Notes under the pieces: model-generated | Database searches by the model: none | Seen by the model: only the letters and a program-made list of their open reading frames with translations | What the model was told of the DNA's origin: nothing | Source: Actinopolymorpha rutila | GTDB taxonomy: Bacteria; Actinomycetota; Actinomycetes; Propionibacteriales; Actinopolymorphaceae | Assembly (NCBI RefSeq): GCF_013407855.1 | Contig: NZ_JACBZH010000001.1 | Coordinates: 6,780,838 to 6,844,837, forward strand | Direction: 5' to 3' | DNA: 64,000 bases | Shown: piece by piece, positions 1-12,808 of the stretch | How positions within the stretch are numbered: position 1 is the first letter of the stretch | Layout: each line of letters starts with the position of its first letter | Program-made: the position numbers and the translations under genes

Positions 1-120
1 GCCGAGCGTTCCTGGGACGCGGTGGCCGGCGCGTTCGTTCAGGCGTACGCCGACCTGCTGCGCCTCGGCGAGCCGGGTCGACCAGCTCGTACTGCACCAG
101 AGGAGGGATCGGCGTGCTGA
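1..120 (+). CDS. C-terminal end of a probable glycosyltransferase (partial)
   Basis: An open frame enters from the left edge and ends with TGA at 118-120. Only 39 codons are visible, so the family cannot be proved. The alternating hydrophobic/charged helix (AERSWDAVAGAFVQAYADLL) is of the kind that closes GT-B glycosyltransferases, and the next three genes are all glycan genes in the same direction. The stop overlaps the GTG start of the next gene by 7 bases, which indicates translational coupling in one operon. Confidence 0.5.
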   Translation, partial: AERSWDAVAGAFVQAYADLLRLGEPGRPARTAPEEGSAC

Positions 121-1448
121 TCACCCGGCGCCTCGGCCACGATCCCGCCCTGGCCATCGACGACGCGACCCGCGCGCTGGCCGGGCACGACTGGACCCGC
201 CCCGACGGCGCGCTGTTCGGATACTTCCCGGTCTCGCGCGGAAACCCCTTCCAGGACATGCTCTACTCCCGGCTGCGCCCGGCCGGGCTCACCCCGTTAC
301 CGACGTACGACCTGACCGTCACCCAGCAGGTCGCATCCATGGTCGCGGGCGCCGGCGTGGAGTTCGTCGCCCACCTGCACTGGCTCAACCCCGTGCTGGC
401 CAAGGCCCGTGACGAGGCCGACGCCCGGGACCGCGTGAAGGCTTTCCTGGACGGGCTGGCACAGCTGTGCGACACCGGCGCGCGGCTGCTGTGGACGGTG
501 CACAACATCCTTCCCCACCAGACCCGCTACCCCGACCTGGACGCCGAGCTGCGGCAGGGCGTGGTCTCCTTCGCCGAACGCGTGCACGTGATGAGTCCGC
601 GCACCCGCGAGCTGGTCGCGCCGTGGTTCGACATTCCCGCGGACAAGGAGCTGTCCGTCCCACACCCGTGCTACCAGGACGCCTACCCGTCGTGGATGCC
701 GCGGGCGCAGGCCCGGGCCGAGCTCGGCCTGCCCGACGGCACCACCGTCTTCCTGCTGCTCGGCCGGGTCCAGCCGTACAAGGGGATCACCGAACTGCTC
801 GACGCGTTCGACCGGTTGTGCGAACGCGAACCCGGGCGGTACGCCCTGCTCGTCGCCGGATCGGCCGGCTCCGAACCGGAGACGCTGGCGTTCCGGGACC
901 GGCTGCGGGCGCACCCCACCGCGCACGCCTCGCTGCGGAAGATCCCGGCGGAGGAGATGCAGGTCTACCTGCGGGCGGCCGACCTCGCGGTACTGCCGTA
1001 CCGCCGTTCGCTGAACTCCGGCGCCCGCGCGCTCGCACTCACCTTCGGGTTGCCGGCGGTGGTTCGCGACGACGCGGCGCCCGGGCTGCGGCTGGAGGCG
1101 AACCACACGCTCCGGTACGACGGGCGGACCGCCGACAGGTTCGGCAACGGCATCGGCAACGGCATCGGCGACGGATTCGGCGGCAGGTTCGGCAGCACCC
1201 TCGACGACAGCACGGCCGGCAGCGTCGACGGCCTGCTCGAAGCCCTCGCCGAGGCCGGGCGGGTGCTCACCACGCCACAGGCCCGGGCGAGCGCCGCCGC
1301 GGCGGCCGCCCGCCTTGCCCCCGCCCGGGTCTCGGCCACCTTCGCCGCCGCCGTGCGCGGATGGCTCGACCCAGCGCACATCCCCGCGCACGACCCAGAC
1401 CACATCGCAGGGCACGACCCAGACCACGTCCAAGGAGGAACACCGTGA
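114..1448 (+). CDS. GT-B fold glycosyltransferase (family 4-like)
   Basis: Predicted cytoplasmic glycosyltransferase of 444 residues. The C-terminal half has the nucleotide-sugar binding features of family 4 enzymes: LLGRVQPYKGITELLDAF near residue 220, then LRAADLAVLPYRRSLNSG near 285, where a family 4 enzyme normally has its E-x7-E region. The donor and acceptor cannot be read from sequence. The GTG start at 114 overlaps the previous stop, and the stop at 1446-1448 overlaps the next GTG, so it sits in a tightly coupled operon with a UDP-GlcNAc 2-epimerase. Two low-complexity stretches are odd: a Gly-Asn-Gly-Ile repeat near residue 345 and HDPDH repeats at the C terminus, both from short tandem DNA repeats (about 1142-1195 and 1376-1432). 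A role in extracellular polysaccharide or cell-wall glycan synthesis is inferred from context. Confidence 0.75.
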   Translation: MLITRRLGHDPALAIDDATRALAGHDWTRPDGALFGYFPVSRGNPFQDMLYSRLRPAGLTPLPTYDLTVTQQVASMVAGAGVEFVAHLHWLNPVLAKARDEADARDRVKAFLDGLAQLCDTGARLLWTVHNILPHQTRYPDLDAELRQGVVSFAERVHVMSPRTRELVAPWFDIPADKELSVPHPCYQDAYPSWMPRAQARAELGLPDGTTVFLLLGRVQPYKGITELLDAFDRLCEREPGRYALLVAGSAGSEPETLAFRDRLRAHPTAHASLRKIPAEEMQVYLRAADLAVLPYRRSLNSGARALALTFGLPAVVRDDAAPGLRLEANHTLRYDGRTADRFGNGIGNGIGDGFGGRFGSTLDDSTAGSVDGLLEALAEAGRVLTTPQARASAAAAAARLAPARVSATFAAAVRGWLDPAHIPAHDPDHIAGHDPDHVQGGTP

Positions 1449-2557
1449 CCGTCGTGCACATCACCGGCGCCCGTCCGAACTTTCCGAAGGCCGCACCGGT
1501 CCTGGCCGCACTCGCCCGGCTCGGACTCGAGCAGCGGCTGGTGCACACCGGACAGCACTATGACGACCGGCTGTCGGAGATCTTCTTCCGGGAGCTGGAC
1601 CTGCCCCGCCCGGACGTCAACCTGGGCGTCGGCTCGGGCTCGCACGCGAGCCAGACGGCCGCGGTGATGGTCGCGCTGGAGGAGCTGTTCAGCAGCGAGC
1701 CGCCCGAACTCGTCGTCGTGTACGGCGACGTCAACTCCACGGTGGCGGCGGCCCTGGTCTGCGCGAAGATCGGCGTACCCCTGGCACACGTGGAGGCCGG
1801 GCTGCGCAGCTTCGACCTGACCATGCCGGAGGAGATCAACCGCAAGGTCACCGACGCGCTGTCCGATCTCGCGTTCGTCACCAGCCCGGAGGCGATCGGC
1901 CACCTGGCCCGCGAGGGCGTACCCGACGAGCGGATCCACCTGGTCGGCAACCCGATGATCGACACGTTGCTCACCCACCTGGACCGGTTCGAGCCCGGCC
2001 CCGCCCAGGCGGCGCACGGTCTGAACGGCCGGTACGCCGTGGCCACCCTGCACCGCCCCGGCAACGTCGACGGCGAGGCACAGGCCCGCGCGCTGGTGCA
2101 GGCGATGCACAAGTGCGCCGACCTGATGCCGATCCTGGTTCCGCTGCACCCGCGCGGCCGGGCCCGGCTGCTCGAGCTCGGCTTCGCCGACCACCCGGAC
2201 ATCCGGGTGGTGGATCCGCTGGGATACGTCGAGTTCATGTCGCTCGTCCGCGGCGCGGAGGCGGTCCTCACCGACTCCGGCGGCGTACAGGAGGAGACCA
2301 CCGTGCTCGGCGTCCCCTGCCTCACTCTCCGGCCGTCCACCGAACGCCCGGCGACCATCACCCACGGCACCAACCGGCTGGTACGCGCGGACACGTTGCC
2401 GGCCGAGCTGTCGCAGATCGCCGACCGCGGGCGCCCGTCGTCGTGGCCGGTGCCGCCGCTGTGGGACGGGCAGGCCGGCCCGCGCATCGCCGCGATCGTC
2501 TCCGCCTGGCTGGCCGACCGCTCGTCCGTGGCGGGCGCGGCCAACTCGCCCGGATGA
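1445..2557 (+). CDS. wecB: UDP-N-acetylglucosamine 2-epimerase (non-hydrolysing)
   Basis: Interconverts UDP-GlcNAc and UDP-ManNAc in the cytoplasm. The 370-residue product has the usual family length. It opens with the family N terminus (HITGARPNFPKAAPVL), followed by VHTGQHYDDRLSEIFF, VVYGDVNSTVAAALVCAK, HVEAGLRSFDLTMPEEINR and near the end DSGGVQEETTVLGVPCLTLR, all hallmark blocks of the WecB/MnaA group. The GTG start at 1445 follows an AGGAGG-type ribosome site at 1433-1438 and overlaps the upstream stop; a far longer frame begins upstream but is only a shadow of the preceding gene. The ATGA overlap with the next gene (2554-2557) shows coupling. It likely supplies UDP-ManNAc to the flanking transferases. 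Confidence 0.95.
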   Translation: MTVVHITGARPNFPKAAPVLAALARLGLEQRLVHTGQHYDDRLSEIFFRELDLPRPDVNLGVGSGSHASQTAAVMVALEELFSSEPPELVVVYGDVNSTVAAALVCAKIGVPLAHVEAGLRSFDLTMPEEINRKVTDALSDLAFVTSPEAIGHLAREGVPDERIHLVGNPMIDTLLTHLDRFEPGPAQAAHGLNGRYAVATLHRPGNVDGEAQARALVQAMHKCADLMPILVPLHPRGRARLLELGFADHPDIRVVDPLGYVEFMSLVRGAEAVLTDSGGVQEETTVLGVPCLTLRPSTERPATITHGTNRLVRADTLPAELSQIADRGRPSSWPVPPLWDGQAGPRIAAIVSAWLADRSSVAGAANSPG

Positions 2558-4089
2558 GCGACGCCTCCGCGGCCGGCGACCGCACGGCTGGTGACAGCAC
2601 GACCCGCGACAGTACGGCTCGAGGTGCCGACTCCGGCGCCGACGGGCGAGGTCCGGCGCGCCGGATCGTCCTGGCCACCAGCAACGGCACCGGCATGGGC
2701 CACCTGGCCCGGCAGGCCGCCGTCGCGCTCGCGCTCCAGGACACGGTGGACGCCGAACCCCTCGTCTTCTCCCTGTCCCAGGCCGTGCACGTCGTGACCC
2801 GGCACGGGCTGCGGGCGGAGTACTGCCCGAGCCACCACCGCAACTGGATGCCGCACCTGTCCTGGCACGGATACCTCGCCGCGCGCGTCGGCGCGTTGCT
2901 GGCCGAGACGGGCGCCGACACCTTCGTCTTCGACGGGGTGGCGCCCTACCTCGGGCTACTCCGGGCGCGGGCCGCGCACCCGGACGTCGCGTTCGTCTGG
3001 GTACGCCGCGGCATGTGGCGGCCGGGCGCCAACCGGCGGGCGCTGGCCGCCGAACCGTTCTTCGACCTGGTCGTCGAGCCCGGGGACCTGGCCGCCGAGG
3101 CCGACCGCGGCGCCACGGCCGGTCGCCGGAACGCCGTACAGGTCCCTCCGATCAGCGTCTGGCCCCGGAGCCGGCCACTGTCGCGACCCGAGGCGGCGGC
3201 CGCGCTCGGGCTCGACCCGGACCGGCCGACCGCGCTGGTCACCCTCGGCGCCGGGTCGATCAACGACGCTGTCACGCCCGCACTGGCCGCGATCCGGACG
3301 TTCCTCGATCGCCCGGAGTGGCAGGTGGCGGTGACCAGGGCGCCGCTGGCGCGGTCCGGGCTGCCGCCCGCGGAGGCGGCCCGCGTGCACGAACTCGTCG
3401 ACGTGTATCCGCTGGCCCGTCACCTTGCGGCGTTCGACGCGGCGGTGAGCGCCGCCGGCTACAACGCGGTGCACGAGTTGCTGCCGGCCGGGGTGCCGAC
3501 CGTTCTGGTACCGAACGCCGCCACCGCCACCGACGACCAGCGGACCCGGTCCGAGGCAGTGGCCCAGGCCGGGCTCGCCGTACTGGCGGTCGACGACACC
3601 GCGCCGTCGGTCGCCGCGGCGTGTGCGCGGGTGCTGGACCCGGCAGTGCGGGCCGAGCTGGCGGCCGCATGCGCGCGACTGCCCACGCCGACCGGTGACC
3701 TGGCCACTGCGGAGCAGCTGCGCAACCTCGCCGGCTTCACCGGCCATCGGGCCGGCCGAGCCGAACGGTTGCGAGCGTTCGACCTGGAAGCCCGCGCCGG
3801 CGTGATGCGTGCGCTGGGCCCGGCCGGAACCTCCGCCGTACGCCGGGCGCTGGGCCGTCTACCGGTCCCCGGGCCCATGCGTCCGCTGGCCGTCCGGCCG
3901 ACCGTCACCGACCGGCTGGACCCGGCCCAACTGCGCGGTGACCACCCGGTCGAGCACGTGCTGGCGGGCAGTTCCCCGGCCTACCGCGCCCGGCGCCTCG
4001 CGATTGCCCACGACGCCTACCGGTGGCCGGCGGAGGCCGAACCGGACGACCGGCTCGCCCGAACCGGACGACCAGCCGGCCGCGCCTGA
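2554..4089 (+). CDS. GT28/MurG-like glycosyltransferase
   Basis: A 511-residue predicted transferase. After a polar 40-residue N-terminal stretch, the Rossmann start (IVLATSNGTGMGHLARQA) has the G-x-G-H pattern of MurG/UGT-like GT-B enzymes. The donor-site block near residue 300 (AVSAAGYNAVHELLPAGVP then LVPNAATATDDQRTRSE) matches the family 28 C-terminal domain, where the glutamine-rich loop binds the nucleotide sugar. The ATG at 2554 overlaps the wecB stop. It is the last gene of this plus-strand operon; a convergent gene follows 113 bases later. A substrate derived from UDP-ManNAc or UDP-GlcNAc is inferred from the neighbours only. Confidence 0.75.
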   Translation: MSDASAAGDRTAGDSTTRDSTARGADSGADGRGPARRIVLATSNGTGMGHLARQAAVALALQDTVDAEPLVFSLSQAVHVVTRHGLRAEYCPSHHRNWMPHLSWHGYLAARVGALLAETGADTFVFDGVAPYLGLLRARAAHPDVAFVWVRRGMWRPGANRRALAAEPFFDLVVEPGDLAAEADRGATAGRRNAVQVPPISVWPRSRPLSRPEAAAALGLDPDRPTALVTLGAGSINDAVTPALAAIRTFLDRPEWQVAVTRAPLARSGLPPAEAARVHELVDVYPLARHLAAFDAAVSAAGYNAVHELLPAGVPTVLVPNAATATDDQRTRSEAVAQAGLAVLAVDDTAPSVAAACARVLDPAVRAELAAACARLPTPTGDLATAEQLRNLAGFTGHRAGRAERLRAFDLEARAGVMRALGPAGTSAVRRALGRLPVPGPMRPLAVRPTVTDRLDPAQLRGDHPVEHVLAGSSPAYRARRLAIAHDAYRWPAEAEPDDRLARTGRPAGRA

Positions 4090-4202
4090 CCGCGGGAGTC
4101 CTAGCCGCTCACTGCACCCGCGGCCTGTTCGAAGCCCGTCTCGGACGGGTCTGGGACCGGGCGTCCCCGCCGCCCCGGTCGTCCGAGCCTCACCGTCGCC
4201 GG

Positions 4203-6248
4203 TCAGGGACGATCGGCGCCGGCCGCACCGCGCCGGCCGTCTGCTCCGACCGGCACCACCTCGACCCGGACCGTCGCGGCGGGCAGCTTCGCGGCGTAGA
4301 ACGCCGACCCGGTGGTGGCGCCCAGCCAGGTGCGGGCTCCGCGGGCCGTCACCGCCTCGACGTCGTACCGCGTACCCCTGCCCGCCTGGGACCCCCAGTG
4401 CACGCGCACGCCGTCACCGGACCGCTCGGCCACGACGTTCACCGGCGCCGCCGGTGGCCGTGACCCGTTGCCCAGCAGCGCCAGCTCGCCGACGTGGACG
4501 TCCAGGTCCGGCTGGGCGCCGCGCAGGCGCAGGCCCACGCTGACAAGAGTCCGGCCGGCGAACCGGCCCAGCGGCGCGGTGTGCGTACGCCACCGGTCCG
4601 CGGTGTCCCCGAGCGGTACGACGACATCGTGGTCCGGTTGGTCGGCGAACCGGAGAACGGCGTCCCAACTCGCTTCGCCGGTCGCCGTCACCCGCAGCCT
4701 GGTGTCCCGCTCGACGCGCAGCCGTGTCGCGTACAGCGGGATGGTGGTGGGCTCGGTGAGACCTCCGCGGATGTGCAGGGACGAACCACCCCGCCAGGCC
4801 TGGTCGTGGTCCAGGTCGACGGTCAGCGGCGACCCCCGAACGATCCAGCGCCAGGTTGGCAGGACGTCCTGGGCGCTGAGGTTGTTCCAGTCGCCGCGCT
4901 GCCACACCTGTCCGTCGTACGCCCACAGCCGGCCGCGGCCGTCGCCGAACGTCGTGACGAACGGCGTGTGGGTCACCACCGCGTGCTCGGCCACCTTGGT
5001 CGACACTCCGCGCCAGCCCTCGGCGTCGGCGGAGGAGGAGCTGGGGTCGTCGTCCGCGCCGACCCAGAAGCGGGCATCCCGCTCGGCGTACTGCGACCTG
5101 TCGTCGGTGCCGGTGAGGGTGAAGTCGGGCCGGTACAACGCGACCGAGATACCGGAACCGTCCCCGTCGTCGGGGAACAGCGTGTCGAAGTACCTCTGCA
5201 CCGCGAACTGCCGCCAGCCCACGTCCACGCCGGCGTGCAGGTCGGCCGGGTCACGGCCCATCGCCTTCGCGTGCGCTGCCGAGGACGCCAGCCGATCGGC
5301 GTTCCAGCCGTAGTTGAGGAACATCAGGTCGGAGACGGCGAAGAAGTCGTCGTTGGCGTCGGTGAGTGCGTTCTGCCAGTCCACTTCGCCGGACTCGACC
5401 ATCGCGTCGTACCACAGCACCTGCTGGCCGTGCGCCCTGAGCTCGACCAGGAAGTCCCGCATGTCCTTGGCCAGCTTCGCGTCCGAGCCCTCCGTCTCCT
5501 GGTTGACGAACCAGCCGTCGAACCCGTAGTAGTCCGCCGCCTGCGCCAGCTTGGCCGCGGCAGGGAAATGGCCGGCGGCGTCCCGGGTGAGGAGCTGCCG
5601 GACCCATTCCAGCTTTCCGCCGTACACGGTGGGCGGCAGAAAGACGGTGCCGAGGACCGGCACGCCGTTGCGGTGGGCGGCGTCGACCACGGTCGGGTTC
5701 GGGGCGAGGATCAGGCCCTCGCCGGCGGATCCGCCCCAGAACACCAGGGTGTCGAGGTACTGCCAGAAGTCCGAGGTGTAGTAGTCGAAGTCGGCCGACC
5801 CCTGGGACGGGTTGCCGTCGGTGTTGGCGAACACCGACAGCGCCATCACCCGACGTGGCCTCGCCAGTGGGTTCGCCGTCGTCAGCCGATCCACGACCCG
5901 CCCCGCCAGGGGAGTGGTGCTGCGGTTGTACGCCGCATCGGGGTCGGTGGACGGGCTCCACGCGAGCAGCTCGTCCGGGAACCAGTTTGGTGCGTACGGC
6001 CGGCCCGCATCCGCCGACGGGGCGGTGGCAGCCGACCGACCGGTGCCGACCGAGGACGGGACCACAGCTGCTCGCGGCGCCGATGCTTTCGGGTCGGCCG
6101 CGCCCGCACTCGGTGAGGTTGTATGCGCAGTGCCCGTCGACGTCGTACTCGCCGCGCTCACAGCGCCGGGTGCCATTGCCGCACCGAGCAGCCCGACGGT
6201 CAGGGCTATCCCGGCAATCCGGCCGGGACTCGCTGTGGGTCTCGCCAT
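4203..6248 (-). CDS. Secreted GH85 endo-beta-N-acetylglucosaminidase
   Basis: Cleaves the chitobiose core of N-linked glycans in characterised GH85 members. The ATG at 6248 is chosen because a GGGGAGG ribosome site lies 7 bases upstream and it opens a clear signal peptide (GRIAGIALTVGLLGAAMAPG, cleavage near SAAS); an in-frame ATG 129 bases further up has no such support. After a Ser/Thr/Ala linker (residues 33-85) comes the GH85 barrel: FDYYTSDFWQYLDTLVFWGG, then GFDGWFVNQETEG with the catalytic Asn249 and Glu251 pair. The C-terminal part has a beta-sandwich and a fibronectin III-like stretch near residues 600-675. 681 residues in all. It converges on the glycosyltransferase operon. The substrate could be host or plant glycoprotein or self glycan. 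Confidence 0.88.
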   Translation of the reverse strand: MARPTASPGRIAGIALTVGLLGAAMAPGAVSAASTTSTGTAHTTSPSAGAADPKASAPRAAVVPSSVGTGRSAATAPSADAGRPYAPNWFPDELLAWSPSTDPDAAYNRSTTPLAGRVVDRLTTANPLARPRRVMALSVFANTDGNPSQGSADFDYYTSDFWQYLDTLVFWGGSAGEGLILAPNPTVVDAAHRNGVPVLGTVFLPPTVYGGKLEWVRQLLTRDAAGHFPAAAKLAQAADYYGFDGWFVNQETEGSDAKLAKDMRDFLVELRAHGQQVLWYDAMVESGEVDWQNALTDANDDFFAVSDLMFLNYGWNADRLASSAAHAKAMGRDPADLHAGVDVGWRQFAVQRYFDTLFPDDGDGSGISVALYRPDFTLTGTDDRSQYAERDARFWVGADDDPSSSSADAEGWRGVSTKVAEHAVVTHTPFVTTFGDGRGRLWAYDGQVWQRGDWNNLSAQDVLPTWRWIVRGSPLTVDLDHDQAWRGGSSLHIRGGLTEPTTIPLYATRLRVERDTRLRVTATGEASWDAVLRFADQPDHDVVVPLGDTADRWRTHTAPLGRFAGRTLVSVGLRLRGAQPDLDVHVGELALLGNGSRPPAAPVNVVAERSGDGVRVHWGSQAGRGTRYDVEAVTARGARTWLGATTGSAFYAAKLPAATVRVEVVPVGADGRRGAAGADRP

Positions 6249-6600
6249 CGTCGACCTCCCCGTCTGCCGGCACGCGCCGGCCCCAGCGTCGCGGACAATC
6301 GCCGCGGGCTCGGGTTTCGGCACACCGCCTGCTTCAGGCCGCAGCTGCCGACGTCGATCCACGGTGAAGTGGATCATGGTGCGCCGGCGCCGCAGAGGGC
6401 AAGGAAAGTACGAATGACGGCCACATCCGGTGAAGGGAGTGGATGGCCGTCAGCGTGCACGGTCGATGTCGAGCCAACCGGACAGTCGAGCCAGGCGGGA
6501 AGAGCCCGGCCCAGTTGAATCGGCCCAACGCCACGCCACATGGGCCCAAGGCCCGGCGAAATGAGTCCGGGGCCTGGCGAATGAGGTCCGGACATGACTG
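6249..6600. promoter_or_regulatory. Upstream region of the GH85 gene with an inverted repeat
   Basis: This 350-base stretch separates the GH85 start from the rrn terminator. It contains a perfect 7-bp inverted repeat at 6356-6375 (GATCCAC, 6-base loop, GTGGATC) about 110 bases upstream of the GH85 start, positioned where a repressor operator would sit. No convincing -35/-10 pair or further coding frame was found. The assignment as an operator is inference. Confidence 0.3.
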
Positions 6601-6626
6601 AGGGCCACCCCGTGTGGGGTGGCCCT
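6601..6626 (-). terminator. rrn operon terminator hairpin
   Basis: A perfect 11-bp stem (AGGGCCACCCC / GGGGTGGCCCT) closes a 4-base loop, 15 bases past the 3' end of 5S rRNA. There is no long U tract, as is common in high-GC actinobacteria. Confidence 0.8.
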
Positions 6627-6640
6627 CAACCAATGTATGT

Positions 6641-6757
6641 CCGGCGGCGTCCTACTCTCCCACAGGATCCCTCCTGCAGTACCATCGGCGCTGAAGAGCT
6701 TAACTTCCGGGTTCGGAATGGGACCGGGTGTTTCCCCTTCGCCATGACCGCCGTAAC
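6641..6757 (-). rRNA. rrf: 5S ribosomal RNA
   Basis: Read on the minus strand this starts GTTACGGCGGTCATGGCG and carries the conserved internal block ending GGGTTCGGAATGGGACC on the plus text, i.e. the standard 5S sequence. About 117 bases; ends are set by pairing of the terminal stem and may be off by a few bases. It is the last gene of the rrn operon. Confidence 0.92.
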
Positions 6758-6945
6758 GCTGTGAAGATATGAACCAGCAACCACAACTACCAGGCCCAAA
6801 CACACCCTGGGCCGTTGCCGGCGCGCCGGGATCGTGTGGCGGGGTGGGTGGTTCGTGTCTTCAGAACCGCATAGTGGACGCACAGTCTTCGTTTTTGCGT
6901 TCGTCACGTGTGATGCTCACACCCCGCAAAGGGGGTGTGGTGTGT
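6758..6945 (-). other. 23S-5S spacer with 23S processing-stem arm
   Basis: Spacer between 23S and 5S. Positions 6851-6900 are complementary in the transcript to 10097-10144 in the 16S-23S spacer, including an 18-base run (GCATAGTGGACGC core) with few mismatches. The two arms would close a long stem around 23S, the usual substrate of RNase III. A smaller hairpin (CACACCCC / GGGGTGTG, around 6918-6940) lies next to the 23S 3' end. No tRNA is present. Confidence 0.6.
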
Positions 6946-12056
<5,111 letters not shown>

Positions 12057-12285
12057 ACCAACAAAAAGCCACCCCAGCAAACAAACAACCCACAGGTTGC
12101 CTGTCACCAAAGGAATCCGCGACAAAACACCACACACACCATCAGACCAAAGCCATCAGGCACGCACAGCACCTTGCCAACGGGGCAAAAAACACTGCAT
12201 CGACTTTCGGCACGCTGTTGAGTTCTCAAGGATCAGACACACACCAGAACCAGACCTCCCAGCCCGGCTCCAGGGCAACTCCTCT
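12057..12285 (-). promoter_or_regulatory. rrn leader with conserved antitermination-type box
   Basis: Transcribed leader between the last rrn promoter and 16S. Positions 12211-12231 on the minus strand read CCTTGAGAACTCAACAGCGT, an element found repeatedly in actinobacterial rrn leaders just ahead of 16S and thought to act with Nus factors and in processing. A related TTGAGAACTGCATAGTG element recurs in the 16S-23S spacer. No coding frame is supported. Confidence 0.55.
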
Positions 12286-12314
12286 ACGTTACTTGCTCCG
12301 ACCATCCGTGTCAA
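12286..12314 (-). promoter_or_regulatory. rrn promoter P3 (nearest to 16S)
   Basis: Minus-strand -35 TTGACA (12309-12314), 17-base spacer, -10 TAACGT (12286-12291). It is the best match of the three to the housekeeping sigma consensus and lies about 230 bases before 16S. Confidence 0.7.
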
Positions 12315-12389
12315 CTCGGCTGTTCGGGGCGCCCTCAAGACCCGCTCAGAACGCCGAGGCGCTCCTGCGCTGATCTTGTGGGGGTGATC

Positions 12390-12602
12390 GCTGGTCCGGC
12401 CACCTCTCGGTGTCCCGCTCTCTCAGCGACCCGGTAAACCTTACCGATCTCTCCGCCGCCCGGCAAATCGGGCCCTTCGTGACCGGCTCGCCTGGATCTT
12501 ACGTCCGTCACACAGCTGCGTGACGTCCGGTATGTCCCTGCGATCTGGCCGCCGTTCCGGCCGCCTTTCGGCGTCCCGCTCTCCGGCGACTCGTAGAAGT
12601 TA
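12390..12602. repeat. Duplicated initial-transcribed module of the rrn promoters
   Basis: Two segments, 12390-12443 and 12545-12602, share a pattern of the -10 box followed on the minus strand by GTCGC, AGAGCGGGAC and a G/A-rich block ending GGCCGGA. The spacing relative to the -10 box is preserved, so a promoter plus its early transcribed sequence was duplicated in tandem. Confidence 0.6.
12438..12466 (-). promoter_or_regulatory. rrn promoter P2
   Basis: Minus-strand -35 TTGCCG (12461-12466), 17-base spacer, -10 TAAGGT (12438-12443). The sequence just downstream (12390-12437) resembles the sequence downstream of P1, so P1 and P2 look like duplicated promoter modules. Confidence 0.6.
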
Positions 12603-12625
12603 CATGGTCGTCTCGCGATGGTCAA
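12597..12625 (-). promoter_or_regulatory. rrn promoter P1 (most distal)
   Basis: Minus-strand -35 TTGACC (12620-12625), 17-base spacer, -10 TAACTT (12597-12602). Same geometry as P2 and P3. It starts about 540 bases before 16S. Confidence 0.65.
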
Positions 12626-12699
12626 CTTGGGGGTCGACCATGCGCCGACACCCTCGTGGAGGCGCCTGTGGGACGCCTGCCAGGGGACCGGACAGAGCC

Positions 12700-12752
12700 G
12701 CCCCGGCCGGCGGTGACAGGTCGTCGGACACCTGTGCACCGCCGGCCGGGGC
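12700..12752 (-). terminator. Terminator-like hairpin after the distal dnaK
   Basis: A perfect 16-bp stem (GCCCCGGCCGGCGGTG and its complement) extended by ACAGG/CCTGT, 57 bases downstream of the dnaK stop. No U tract. It separates the heat-shock locus from the rrn promoters. Confidence 0.7.
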
Positions 12753-12808
12753 AGTGGTCGAACTGGAGCTGACTGCTCCTGACTACCGACTGCTCTGCCT
12801 ACTATCGA

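Noticed and set aside
297..1433. Minus-strand frame of 378 codons opposite the glycosyltransferase
   Set aside because: Low-complexity Gly/Arg/Val composition and no motifs; typical high-GC antisense shadow.
467..1444. Long plus-strand frame leading into wecB from 467
   Set aside because: It overlaps the glycosyltransferase at 114-1448 in another frame. The wecB start at 1445 has a ribosome site and matches the family N terminus.
4090..4202. Small plus-strand frames after the GT28-like gene, continuing into the GH85 antisense strand
   Set aside because: They lie opposite the GH85 coding sequence and have Arg/Pro shadow composition.
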